From assembly GCA_034679345.1 (NCBI GenBank), contig JAXDAY010000009.1:1-64000 (forward strand): a DNA stretch of 64,000 bases, read 5' to 3'. The DNA comes from JAXDAY01 sp034679345. GTDB lineage: Bacteria; Eisenbacteria; RBG-16-71-46; CAIMUX01; VGJL01. Shown piece after piece: positions 26,271 through 34,818 of this stretch. The notes beneath the pieces are model-generated. The model was not told where the DNA came from. It saw nothing but the letters and a program-made list of their open reading frames with translations, and did no database searches. A program made the translations under genes and the position numbers. Position 1 is the stretch's first letter; each line of letters starts with the position of its first letter.

Positions 26271-26825
26271 ATGCCCAGACCTGTCATTCGACCGGGAATC
26301 GATGTTCAGAAAGTGAGAATCTTGACGGTTTGCGAAGCGCCTCCCGACCGTGACAACGACTTGTTGAGTGCGGGCAGAGACTCGATGTACGTGGCAAACA
26401 CGATCATGGCCTTCAGGAGCGCCGGGGTCGAAGTGACCAGCATTTCAGAGCTGCTGGAAAAGGGGGTCTATCTCACCACTGCGGTCAAGGTGCCCAACAA
26501 GGGTGGAATCATCCCGGCAGCTGTCATCAAGGAACATTCCTTCAAGCTCGAAGAAGAGCTGTCAGCCCTACCGAAGCTCAGGGCCATCCTTCTCATGGGC
26601 GACACTGCAATCAAGTCCTTGAACTACATATCCATGAGGAAGGACAAGAAGAGGGTTACCCCGGCCGGCTCGACATACAAGATACGCTGCAACGATTACT
26701 ACTTCTCGGGTATCCGCGTATTCCCGTCCTATCTTCAGACGGGCAAGAGCTTCCTCATCGAGAAGTCGAAGAGGCGCATGGTGGCGGAAGACATCGAAAA
26801 CGCCTTCCGAGTCGCGGCCAGGTAG
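26271..26825 (+). CDS. Uracil-DNA glycosylase superfamily-like protein
   Basis: 184 residues from ATG 26271, eight bases after GGAGG; an ATG at 26265 is only two bases from it. Motifs in order: VCEAPP (position of the GEAPG water-activating loop), VYLTTAVKVPNK, ILLMGDTAIKSLNY (the GxxA helix of family 4/5 enzymes) and VFPSYLQTGKSFLIEKSKRR (region of the DNA-reading HPS loop). The canonical catalytic residue and the iron-sulfur cysteines of family 4 are not evident, so removal of uracil is unproven. Lower GC and Lys/Ile-rich codon use than the neighbours indicate horizontal acquisition. It stands alone. Confidence 0.65.
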   Translation: MPRPVIRPGIDVQKVRILTVCEAPPDRDNDLLSAGRDSMYVANTIMAFRSAGVEVTSISELLEKGVYLTTAVKVPNKGGIIPAAVIKEHSFKLEEELSALPKLRAILLMGDTAIKSLNYISMRKDKKRVTPAGSTYKIRCNDYYFSGIRVFPSYLQTGKSFLIEKSKRRMVAEDIENAFRVAAR

Positions 26826-27044
26826 CAGGCATTCGCCGGAACGATCGCGCTCCAGGCCTGCAGAGCGGGCAGCCGATCCTTCGCGGTTGCCGACACGGGC
26901 GAGGCCAGACCAGGAGCCGCGGGAGGAGATCGACGGGCTAGTCCACCAGCATTACAATCATCGGCGGCCGGCGGAGGCGCGTCCCCGCGCGGAGCCGGGG
27001 CCGGCTTCCTCTCCGCGGGCCGACGCGATCCGATGGAGGTCCTC

Positions 27045-30000
27045 GTGCCGGGTCCAGCCAGGAGGGTCCCGCTGCTTCGTGAAAGGATCGCCGCGATCCT
27101 CTCGATCGGCGCTCTGGCGCTGTGCTCTTCCATGAGTGCTGCGTCCCAGGTCCCCGATTCCGCTGGTACTCCCGCGCGGGCGCTCGGTTCGCTCGCCGCT
27201 TTCGATCCACTCCACGCGCCCGACTCTCTCGCTTCGCTCGACTCCGCCGCCACCCTGGAGACCTGCCGCGGCGACCGGCTCCTCCGCGCGAATGAAGGAG
27301 ACTTCGCCGCCTGGCGGGAAGCGGCCGAGAGGTGCCTCGCCCTCGCGCGATCGATCCACGGGCGGGAGGACCCCGCCACGCTGAAGGATCTCTGCGTCCT
27401 CGTGCGCGCGTTCATTGCGGTCGATAGCACGATGCGGGCCGCCAGTCTCCTCGAGGAGGGACGGAGGATCGTCGACTCGGGCGCGACGGTCGACGACGAC
27501 GCGCGCGCCGCCTACCACGACGCACGATCCGTGCTCGCCCGCGCCCAGGGGCGCACCGACGAGGCGATCGAGGCGCTGCGCGCCGCCATGGACCTGCGCC
27601 GCCCGAGCTGGGGCGCGCAGGATCCGCGCGAGGCGGGCGCGCTGGCGGATCTGGCCGATCTGCTGCAAACGCGCGGCGACCTGGCGGAGGCCGACTCGCT
27701 CCTCCGTCGCTCCATCGCCATCCTCGAGGCGTCGGTGGGCCCCACCCATCCCGATCTCGCCGAGCCGCTCAACAACCTGGGAGTCGTCCTGCGACGCAAG
27801 GGAGACCTGACCGGCGCGGTGGCGGCCTATCGCCGCGCCCTCGAGATCCAGATCGCCGCCACCGGAGAGGAGCATCCCAGCGCGGCCAACTTGATGCTGA
27901 ACCTCTCGGCAGCGCTCCAGGCGATCGGCCGCGAGGCGGAGAGCATCCGCCTGCTGCGCCGCGCGGTCGCCATCTTCGAGGAGCGTCTGGGTCCGGAGCA
28001 CACGCGGACGGCGAAAGCGCTCTCCCATCTCGCGGCGGCATTGCGGCGACGCGGCGATCTCGCGGAGGCGGAAGCTCTCTTCGCGCGATGCCACGCGATC
28101 GGTCTGCGCACTCTCGGACCGGATCACCTCGATGTCGTTCTGTATCGGATCGGCCTGGCCGAGTGCCGCCGCGATCAGGGGCGGCTCGCCGAGGCCCGCG
28201 CCGATTTCCAGGCGGCGATCGACACGGCCTCGCGCCTCCTCGGCCGCGAGAATCACGAGGTGGCGCGTTACCGGCGCGAGCTGGGGCTCGTGCTCCTCTC
28301 GATGGGTCGAATCGAGGAGTCGCGCGCCGTCCTCGAAGCGTGCACCGCCACGCTGGAGCGATCCCTGGGCCCCAATCATCCCGCGCTGAATCGGTGCCTC
28401 TCTGGCCTCACGGTTCTCGATCTGATCGAGCACGACACGGAAGCGGCCCGCCTGCACGCCGATCGGAATCTCGCCATCGCCGAGCGGACCTTCGGCGAGC
28501 AAGGGCTGAGGCGATCGCTCCTCCTGCAGCTCGCCGTCGACGCGGTGGCCGGCCGATGGGAAGAAGCCCTGGCCACCGGCGTCCGGGCCTCGACGATCGC
28601 ACAGCAGATCCAGGACGATCTCTTCGCCGTCTCGTCCGAACGGGAGATCCTGGAGCATGCCGAACACCAGCGCCATGTGCTGGCGACGCTGCTGGCGGCC
28701 CTTGCCCGGGTGCCCGATCCCGCCGACTCGAGCGTGGCGCACGCATTCGCGCTCGCGGTGCGATCCCACGGGCAGGTGGTGGACCGGCTCGCGGAGCGGC
28801 GGCGGCGGATCGAGATGGAGGCGGCACCTACCGAGGCGCGGGAGATTTTCGCAGAGTACGCGCAGGCGTCGGAAAAGCTCGCAGCGCAGGTGCTGCGGGG
28901 AGCGGGCGCTCATCCGGCGGCGTTCCGCGCGGAGACGAGCCGCCTGCGAAGCGACAAGGAGGCAATCGAGCGGCGGCTGGCCGAGCGGTCCGAGCCGTTC
29001 CGGAATCGTCTGGAGGCGCGGCGCAGGGAGAGCGAGTTCTCATCCGAATCGCTGGTCGAGGCGATCCCTCCGGGGGCGCGACTGCTGCAGTTCGTGCGAT
29101 ACCCGCGCCTCACGATCGGCTCGCCGGATTGGCGGGCAGGCGGCACATCTCCCGAGGAGTGCCTCTTCTCCGGAGGAGAGGAGCGATATGGGCTCTTCCT
29201 GCTCACGAGGGAAGAGCGGAGCGCGCATCGATTGCAGTTTGTCGAGATCGGCGCGGCCCCGGCGATCGACTCGCTCGTTGCGCGCTATCGCGCCGCCGTC
29301 GAATCGGTCGAGCCGGACCGTCGCCCCACGGCGCGGCAGGAGGCGGAGTACCGGGATGCGGCGCGGCGACTCTTTGATACGCTCATCACGCCGCTCGCGC
29401 CTGATTCCGCCGCGACGGATCCGCTATGGCTCATCCTCCCCGTCTCGCAGCTTCAGAGGATTGATTTCGGCTCCCTCATCGACCCCGGCGGGCGGCTCCT
29501 GATCGAGCGAGCGCGCCTCCATCTCCTCTCCTCGGCTCGGGATCTCCAGACGATCGCCCGGCCACCGGCGCGCGGCGGGAACGGGATCCTGGCGGTCGGC
29601 AATCCCACGAATCTCCCGGCGTCGGTCCCTTGCATCGATGCGTCGGCCGCGCTCCCCGAACTCGCGGGCGCGCGGGAGGAGGCGGAGATCGTCGCCGGTC
29701 TCGCGCGCGGGATCGCTCCCGGGAACCCATCGATCCTCACCGGATCGGACGCGACGGAGACTGCTGTGAAGGCGCGCATCGAAGGGCGGCGGATCGTTCA
29801 TTTGGCGGCGCACGGGTTCTTCTGCGAGGCCGCGAGGAGCGTCGGAGCGGCGCGCGGCGCCCGAGCCGAAGAGGAGATGTTCCGCTCGAGCCCGCTCCTC
29901 TCGTGCGGGCTCCTCCTCGGCGCCGGCGGGGATGACGACGGCATGCTGACCGCGCAGGAGATCGCCTGCCGCGACCTGCGCGGAACCGACTGGGTTGTGC

Positions 30001-30296
30001 TTTCCGCCTGCAACTCAGGGCTCGGCCGCATGGTCTCGGGAGAAGGGCTCTACGGCTTGCGGCGCGCCTTCGAGATCGCCGGCGCGCGGACGGTCCTCAT
30101 GTCTCTGTGGCGGATCGGCGATGCGACGGCGCGCGGGACGATGAGGCGGATCTACGAGAACCGCGCGGCCGGGATGTCGACTCTCGACGCGGTGCGCAGC
30201 GCGGAGCTCGCGGGTCTGGAGGAAAGCCGGCGCCGGTGGAATCGGATCCACCCGGCGCTCTGGGGCGGGATCGTCGCGGAGGGAGATTGGCGGTAG
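27045..30296 (+). CDS. Exported TPR-CHAT (caspase-like) protease
   Basis: 1,083 residues from GTG 27045, four bases after GGAGGT; an in-frame ATG at 27033 overlaps that site. A signal-like segment (IAAILSIGALALCSSMSAAS) is followed by at least eight TPRs (for example PDLAEPLNNLGVVLRRKGDL; HPSAANLMLNLSAALQAIGR). The CHAT domain occupies about the last 330 residues, with the catalytic dyad His923 in HLAAHG and Cys989 in LSACNSG, and the GEGLYGLRRAF and SLWRIGD motifs. CHAT proteases cut after specific residues to activate or destroy partners. It is convergent with, and 10 bases from, an anti-sigma gene, a candidate substrate. Confidence 0.88.
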   Translation: MPGPARRVPLLRERIAAILSIGALALCSSMSAASQVPDSAGTPARALGSLAAFDPLHAPDSLASLDSAATLETCRGDRLLRANEGDFAAWREAAERCLALARSIHGREDPATLKDLCVLVRAFIAVDSTMRAASLLEEGRRIVDSGATVDDDARAAYHDARSVLARAQGRTDEAIEALRAAMDLRRPSWGAQDPREAGALADLADLLQTRGDLAEADSLLRRSIAILEASVGPTHPDLAEPLNNLGVVLRRKGDLTGAVAAYRRALEIQIAATGEEHPSAANLMLNLSAALQAIGREAESIRLLRRAVAIFEERLGPEHTRTAKALSHLAAALRRRGDLAEAEALFARCHAIGLRTLGPDHLDVVLYRIGLAECRRDQGRLAEARADFQAAIDTASRLLGRENHEVARYRRELGLVLLSMGRIEESRAVLEACTATLERSLGPNHPALNRCLSGLTVLDLIEHDTEAARLHADRNLAIAERTFGEQGLRRSLLLQLAVDAVAGRWEEALATGVRASTIAQQIQDDLFAVSSEREILEHAEHQRHVLATLLAALARVPDPADSSVAHAFALAVRSHGQVVDRLAERRRRIEMEAAPTEAREIFAEYAQASEKLAAQVLRGAGAHPAAFRAETSRLRSDKEAIERRLAERSEPFRNRLEARRRESEFSSESLVEAIPPGARLLQFVRYPRLTIGSPDWRAGGTSPEECLFSGGEERYGLFLLTREERSAHRLQFVEIGAAPAIDSLVARYRAAVESVEPDRRPTARQEAEYRDAARRLFDTLITPLAPDSAATDPLWLILPVSQLQRIDFGSLIDPGGRLLIERARLHLLSSARDLQTIARPPARGGNGILAVGNPTNLPASVPCIDASAALPELAGAREEAEIVAGLARGIAPGNPSILTGSDATETAVKARIEGRRIVHLAAHGFFCEAARSVGAARGARAEEEMFRSSPLLSCGLLLGAGGDDDGMLTAQEIACRDLRGTDWVVLSACNSGLGRMVSGEGLYGLRRAFEIAGARTVLMSLWRIGDATARGTMRRIYENRAAGMSTLDAVRSAELAGLEESRRRWNRIHPALWGGIVAEGDWR

Positions 30297-30306
30297 TCTC
30301 CGCGCG

Positions 30307-31233
30307 TCACTGCACCGGCTGAATCTCCACGATCGATCGGAAGATCGCCTCTCCCGCGCCGGCGGGGACGACTTCGATCGAGTAGCGTCCAGGCAGGATT
30401 CCCCTCGCCTCCAGGACAACGCCCAAGGTGTAGTTCTCGCGGAACTCGCTCCCCCGCACACGCTCCTGCCACACGGCCGGCCCGCCCCCATCTGGAATGA
30501 GCGCCACATCGAAGGCGGCGCCTGGGTCGGGAGGCGCGGTGAGAGTCGTGAACTCGAGCAGGAGAATATGGGTCCTGCCGGCCAGCAGGCCCGGAATCGG
30601 CGAGTCGGTCCCGTCCCCACGCCCGGTCGCGCCGAGATCGGACAGGAGCACCACACCGCCGACAATCGTCCGCGCGGGCGCGATGACCTCGGGAGGCGCG
30701 GCGGGACGCTCGATCGCTCCGCGATCCGAGAGGATCACCGCCATGGCGACGACGGCGGTCGCGAGGTAAATCGCGGCCGGGACGGGCCGGAGGATCGAAG
30801 CCGCGAGCGTCTCGCCGATCCGCCGGAGCATGGCGCCGAAGCCGGAGGACGCGTCTCTCCCCCGCGCGACGCGCGCCGATCCCGCGATCCCCGCACGGAA
30901 CTCCCGATCCACCGCATCGAGGATCTCCACCTCGCCAGCGCAGGCCGAGCAGACGAGGATGTGCGCCTCGATCGCCTCGCGGCGCGCCGGCTCGAGATCG
31001 CGGTCGCCCTCGGCGAAGCGGACGAGGATATCGGGATCGGGGTGGGCGGCGCGCTGCCGTGCCATCTCCTCCCGCATGGAAGCGACGAACCGGCCATGCT
31101 CCGCGCATTCCGGGCAACCGGCCAGATGATCGGCGATCCTCGCTCGATCCGGCTCCGTGACGTCTTCGCCCCAGGTGAGGATCTCCCGGATCTCCGCGCA
31201 TCTAGACTCGCCGGCTCTCTCATCGGGCATCAT
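30307..31233 (-). CDS. Transmembrane anti-sigma factor with double zinc-finger (zf-HC2) N-terminus
   Basis: 308 residues; GGAGGT lies five bases before ATG 31233. Two HxxxCxxC motifs are present: H36-C40-C43 (HLAGCPEC) and H91-C95-C98 (HILVCSAC), the zinc-binding anti-sigma pattern that holds ECF factors. One membrane helix lies at about 149-169 (LRPVPAAIYLATAVVAMAVI). The C-terminal 130 residues, predicted outside, form a beta domain (FDVALIPDGGGPAVW, YSIEVVPAGAG) of unknown ligand. Its start overlaps the stop of the sigma gene (ATGA), so the two are made together. Release of sigma would need cleavage or a conformational signal; the adjacent CHAT protease is a candidate. Confidence 0.87.
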   Translation of the reverse strand: MMPDERAGESRCAEIREILTWGEDVTEPDRARIADHLAGCPECAEHGRFVASMREEMARQRAAHPDPDILVRFAEGDRDLEPARREAIEAHILVCSACAGEVEILDAVDREFRAGIAGSARVARGRDASSGFGAMLRRIGETLAASILRPVPAAIYLATAVVAMAVILSDRGAIERPAAPPEVIAPARTIVGGVVLLSDLGATGRGDGTDSPIPGLLAGRTHILLLEFTTLTAPPDPGAAFDVALIPDGGGPAVWQERVRGSEFRENYTLGVVLEARGILPGRYSIEVVPAGAGEAIFRSIVEIQPVQ

Positions 31234-31868
31234 CGATCACCTCCGGCATCGCGAACGCTTCGCATCGCGCGCGCCCGCTCCATGCATCGGAAGAGGCGCA
31301 CCTTCGCCGCGGTCTCCGACACCCCGAGTCGCCGCGCGATCTCCCCTCGGCTCAGACCGTCGAAGTAGGCCAGGACGACGATCTCCCTGCAGGGAGGATC
31401 GAGCCGCGCGAGGATCCTCCCGACCGCCGCAGCGCGTTCGAGCGCCTCGGGCGAGGAGTCTTGATCCGCGGCGGGCAACTCCGTGCTGAGCGTCACCTGA
31501 ACCCCCCGAACCCGCGCCTTCCGGTAGCGGCTGATGCAGATGTTCTTGGTCAGCCGCCGGACGTAGGCGCACAGGTCTCCGGCCGTGAAGCGACCCTCGC
31601 GCAAGTTGCGGAGCAGGGCGAGGAGAACATCCTGGACGATGTCCTCGGGCGTCTCGAAGCCCCAGGCGCGGTGCCGGGCCACGCCATCGGCCCATCGACG
31701 GACCGTCTCGGCCGCGTCGTTCCGCCCTCCGAGCAGACCCTGCACGATCCGCTCGGATTCCGCGCCGATCGCGCCGTCCCTGCCGTCTCGGCCGTCTCCG
31801 GCGCGGGGCTCGACTGCCGTCACGGCCGGCCGACCGCCACCGGAGTGCTCTCGAGCGCCCTTCGACAT
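31230..31868 (-). CDS. ECF RNA polymerase sigma factor
   Basis: 212 residues. Region 2 has the core-binding stretch FETPEDIVQDVLLALLRNL and the -10-reading segment CAYVRRLTKNICISRYRKARVR. Region 4 has DPPCREIVVLAYFDGLSRGE followed by IARRLGVSETAAKVRLFRCMERAR, the helix-turn-helix for the -35. The N-terminal 50 residues are a Gly/Arg-rich extension without homology. It is the first gene of the sigma/anti-sigma pair and is translationally coupled to the anti-sigma gene. The true start could be later than 31868. Confidence 0.87.
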   Translation of the reverse strand: MSKGAREHSGGGRPAVTAVEPRAGDGRDGRDGAIGAESERIVQGLLGGRNDAAETVRRWADGVARHRAWGFETPEDIVQDVLLALLRNLREGRFTAGDLCAYVRRLTKNICISRYRKARVRGVQVTLSTELPAADQDSSPEALERAAAVGRILARLDPPCREIVVLAYFDGLSRGEIARRLGVSETAAKVRLFRCMERARAMRSVRDAGGDR

Positions 31869-32097
31869 GGTTCGCGGCCCTCAGGTTTGCCGCACGCGGG
31901 AGTGGAATGCCCGCCCTGCAATCCTAGGTTCGCGATCCCGGCCGGTCAAGGCGCTCCGGTCCGGCGCGACTCCATCCATGGAATCGCACGGGGCGGCGGT
32001 GAGGTTACGGAGTCATCTCAGTCGGATCATTCGCTCCATACGGCTGCTCCCGCCCATTTGCAGGCTCAGAAAACAGCCTACGTCCGCTGCACGCTCG

Positions 32098-32493
32098 CTT
32101 GCGATCGAGGCAGCACACTGCCTGAGTCGTAGCTCATCTCCGATGGCGGCCACCTACTACCGCGTCCGTAACAAACGAGGACACAATGTCGCGATCACGG
32201 CCCTCGCCCGCAAGCTTGTCTGCCTGGTGTGGCACATCCTCCGGAACCGGCAGCCTTACAGGTACGCTCCGATCTGCCGGACCCGGGAGAAGCTGATGAA
32301 GGTGAGATTCGATCGCGTGCGCTCCAGATCCATCCCTCAGATACTCGAGGCCGTGTACGTGGAAGCGGGCCTGCCTCCAAACACGACCGCCACACCGGGG
32401 GAAGGCCGCGCCGTCGCGAACAATCGGAGAACGATCACCCGCCTCGCGAAAGCGCCGGGCAAGATCAAGACAACACACAAGATCCCCCGTTAG
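32098..32493 (+). pseudogene. IS110-family transposase, C-terminal remnant
   Basis: The frame reads LAIEAAHCLSRSSSPMAATY followed by YRVRNKRGHNVAITALARKL, then VWHILRNRQPYRYAP, matching the end of the transposase_20 domain of IS110 proteins (RxxRGxxVAxxALARKLxxxxWHxLxxxxPYR). The DEDD N-terminal catalytic domain is absent. It lies in a zone of broken genes. Confidence 0.7.
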
Positions 32494-32521
32494 GAGAAAC
32501 TGGCATTGACGAACTCATAGG

Positions 32522-32625
32522 TATTACTCCACTCGCGACCCGCCTGCCTCCCGCCGTCCCGTCCCACTGCAGCCCGTGCTGTTCGGGGAGAAGCGATCCT
32601 CGACGGAGTTCACAGCTATCAGGGA
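32522..32625 (-). pseudogene. FlgD-like tail remnant, copy A
   Basis: The minus strand reads LRRGSLLPEQHGLQWDGTAG then GRRVASGV before homology is lost: the middle of a FlgD-like tail without its last strand. About 66 bases (32522-32588) are nearly identical to 33946-34010, with a handful of changes and one indel. The two copies flank the beta-helix gene in the same orientation. Confidence 0.65.
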
Positions 32626-32734
32626 GACTCAGATCGCTGGGGGGATCGGGTATCGGGTGCTGGATCGGCAAGGGCCAGCAAGGTAGTCAGAATGGAGGCA
32701 CGATTGCGACCTAACGCCTTTCAGGCCACCTTTC

Positions 32735-33829
32735 CTACCGGAACAACCAGCGCACCTTGCCCCAGGTCAGTGCTTCAACTGGAACATCCACGCAGCCAAG
32801 TCCGCGCGCGCCAACCACCCCGCACTCCAGGCCTCCATGTTGCCCCGGCAGGCAGGGTGAACCCTCGAGCAACCCCACGTCACCGGTTTCCTCGTCGCAT
32901 AAGAGCGGGTCCTCAGAGAAATTCCCATTCGACTCCAGATTGTAACACCAGGTGCCCATGTAGTCCCCGCGCTCGTTCCCCCACACGTCGCAGCATTCCA
33001 GCTCCTTGGCATTGAAGTCGCACTCCACGCCCCATCCATTGATCGTTCTCGCGATGATGCAATGCGAGATCGCGCCAAACCAGTCGCTCATGTTGTCGGC
33101 CAGGGCCGATCCGTATCCACCACGGACTTCGTTCAGAATCAGCGTGCAACGCCTCATGCCCACGAGCCCAAGCGCGCTGATCGCGGCACCATCGTCCGAT
33201 CTATTGCCAATGAAGACACAGTCCTCGATGAGCAGATCCCCAGTGTTCATTGCACCTCCCAACCGCCCTGATTCATTGCCGATGAAGAGGCATCTGTGAA
33301 TCTCCGTGTATAGGCCGCCGAGGATCGCTCCCCCACGGTCCGATTCGTATCGCGGATCAGTAGACCTGTTGCTATAGAAAGAACAGTCCTCTACGATCAG
33401 CGAACCGGACGCACGGATCGCTCCGCCTCCACTGAACACGCTCTCATTGTTGTCGAAGGTGCAATTCCGGACGATGAGGGTCCCTGTGCTACTGATTATC
33501 GGACTGCCAAGCGTTCCGAATACCCGCAGGTTCTCCACCACGCCGTCAATGTGAAAGAAATGGAGACGAAGCCGTAGTGCCGTTTCCTCAGGATAGCTCT
33601 CACCGCCGCGGATTGTCAAAGGACCTTGTGTCAGCCGAATCGGATCCTGGAAGCCGTCGAATTCGTCATATGTACCCGGACGGATGAGGATCGAATCCCC
33701 ACTACCCGCTGCGAGCACCGCCTCCCGGACGAAGGTGAAGTCCCCATCACCTCCCTGATCGACGATCCAGGTTCGAGCATGCGTCGGGGCACCGAGGAGA
33801 ACCAAGCACACTGTGATGAGGATGAGCAT
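32735..33829 (-). CDS. Secreted right-handed beta-helix protein with TWG tail
   Basis: 364 residues; AAGGAGACG precedes ATG 33829. A signal peptide (LILITVCLVLLGAPTHA) is followed by pectate-lyase-like beta-helix coils: IRPGTYDEF, LIVRNCTFDNNE, LIVEDCSFYSNRS, EIHRCLFIGNESGRLGGA, LIEDCVFIGNRSDDGAA, with Asn/Cys ladders and GGA turns as in polymorphic outer-membrane proteins. Then comes CCDVWGNERGDYMGTWCYN and NFSEDPLLCD, and finally GLECGVVGARGLGC and the tail ALTWGKVRWLFR. No catalytic residues were recognised; it is more likely structural or adhesive. It is intact in a zone full of fragments. Confidence 0.8.
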   Translation of the reverse strand: MLILITVCLVLLGAPTHARTWIVDQGGDGDFTFVREAVLAAGSGDSILIRPGTYDEFDGFQDPIRLTQGPLTIRGGESYPEETALRLRLHFFHIDGVVENLRVFGTLGSPIISSTGTLIVRNCTFDNNESVFSGGGAIRASGSLIVEDCSFYSNRSTDPRYESDRGGAILGGLYTEIHRCLFIGNESGRLGGAMNTGDLLIEDCVFIGNRSDDGAAISALGLVGMRRCTLILNEVRGGYGSALADNMSDWFGAISHCIIARTINGWGVECDFNAKELECCDVWGNERGDYMGTWCYNLESNGNFSEDPLLCDEETGDVGLLEGSPCLPGQHGGLECGVVGARGLGCVDVPVEALTWGKVRWLFR

Positions 33830-33847
33830 CGGGGCGTCTCCTTCTCC

Positions 33848-33875
33848 GGAAGGGCGGCCTTCGCGCCGCCCTTCC
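33848..33875 (-). terminator. Perfect 11-bp GC hairpin
   Basis: GGAAGGGCGGC (33848-33858) and GCCGCCCTTCC (33865-33875) around a 6-nt loop, ten bases beyond the stop codon of the FlgD-tail remnant copy B (33885-33887) and upstream of the beta-helix gene. It has no T-run. It would end transcription of the broken gene before the beta-helix gene. Confidence 0.6.
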
Positions 33876-33884
33876 GCCTTGTCG

Positions 33885-34010
33885 CTACCGCAAGACCGTC
33901 ACCCGGCGGCTCTCCGCCCCAGAGCCCCATGTGAGCCGGTACCAGTATACTCCGCTCGCGACCCGCTTGCCTCCCGCCGTCCCGTCCCACTGCAGCCGGT
34001 GCTGTTCGGG
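33885..34010 (-). pseudogene. FlgD-like tail remnant, copy B
   Basis: The minus strand reads EQHRLQWDGTAGGKRVASGV followed by YWYRLTWGSGAESRRVTVLR and a stop. This is the last third of a FlgD-like tail ending correctly and followed by a terminator hairpin, but everything upstream is replaced at about 34010 by an unrelated plus-strand fragment. Confidence 0.7.
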
Positions 34011-34015
34011 GGGGG

Positions 34016-34785
34016 AGTCCTCCAACCGCCGGAGAGCTACTCCGGCGTGCCGCTCACCGGCCTCTTCGTCGATCTCTACTGGCCGGACGATTGGTACCTG
34101 GGCTGGTACTCCTTATGCAGCGGCGGCGAGGGACGCTCGACGCGTACGGCCCCATCCGTACTGCGCCCCCTGCTTCCAGAACTAGGAACTCCGATTGACG
34201 GGACCGGCGGGTGGAAAGGTGCGCGGTCATTTCGGCTTCGTGACTGGCGTAGGGCACGACTATGGCTGCCAGCCGTCGACATGGGCTGACGCCCCGTGGC
34301 TGCAGGCCCGCGTCAAGGCACGCCAGAATCCGTGGGACTGGCTGCTCGAGCTGGATGCCGACCTCACTTCCCTGGAACCGGGAACCTACACGACCGACGT
34401 GCACGTCAGAGCCCGCTACAATGAGCGATGTCTGCCGGCGGTTCTGATCGTGGAGACCCCCATGGGAGTCGCATCCCCCGAAACCAACACCGGCGTCGGT
34501 CGCCCCCCTGGGCTTCGCCTCTCAGGCCCGAACCCCTCGTCAGGGCCGTTCGAGCTGGTCTACGAGAGCAATGGGTCGGCAGGCGCCGTCCGCTGCGCGA
34601 TCTGCGACGCGGCGGGGCGCGAGGCGGCACTGATCGAGGATGTCCCGGCCCAGAGCGGGGGCTTGCGCACGATCACCTGGGACGGCCGGGGCTCGGATGG
34701 CAAGCCCGTGATGCCCGGGGTGTATCTGGTGCGGATCGCGGCAGACGGGGAGATCGTAATCCGCGGGGTGGTCGTCGTGCGGTGA
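34016..34785 (+). pseudogene. Frameshifted secreted protein with FlgD-like tail
   Basis: A plausible protein segment (ESYSGVPLTGLFVDLYWPDD, then WYLGWYSLCSGGEG) is readable in one frame from about 34030. Coding continues in another frame from about 34195: GHFGFVTGVGHDYGC, ADAPWLQARVKAR, then LEPGTYTTDVHVRARYN, and a complete FlgD-like tail (SGPNPSSGPFEL, ICDAAGREAALI, TWDGRGSDGKPVMPGVYLVRI). There is no start codon with a ribosome binding site and no signal peptide, so this is a 5'-truncated, frameshifted gene. Confidence 0.65.
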
Positions 34786-34818
34786 CTCGGCTGAATCACG
34801 ATCTAGCTCGGACCTGCG

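Noticed and set aside
26958..28913. A 651-codon minus-strand open frame opposite the TPR-CHAT gene
   Set aside because: Antisense shadow of TPR coding sequence; the plus-strand reading has catalytic motifs and a ribosome binding site.
31150..31200. A TWG string (EILTWGEDV) in the anti-sigma factor
   Set aside because: It is near the N-terminus, lacks the [KR]xx[YF]R end and precedes the zinc motif, so it is not the C-terminal TWG tail.
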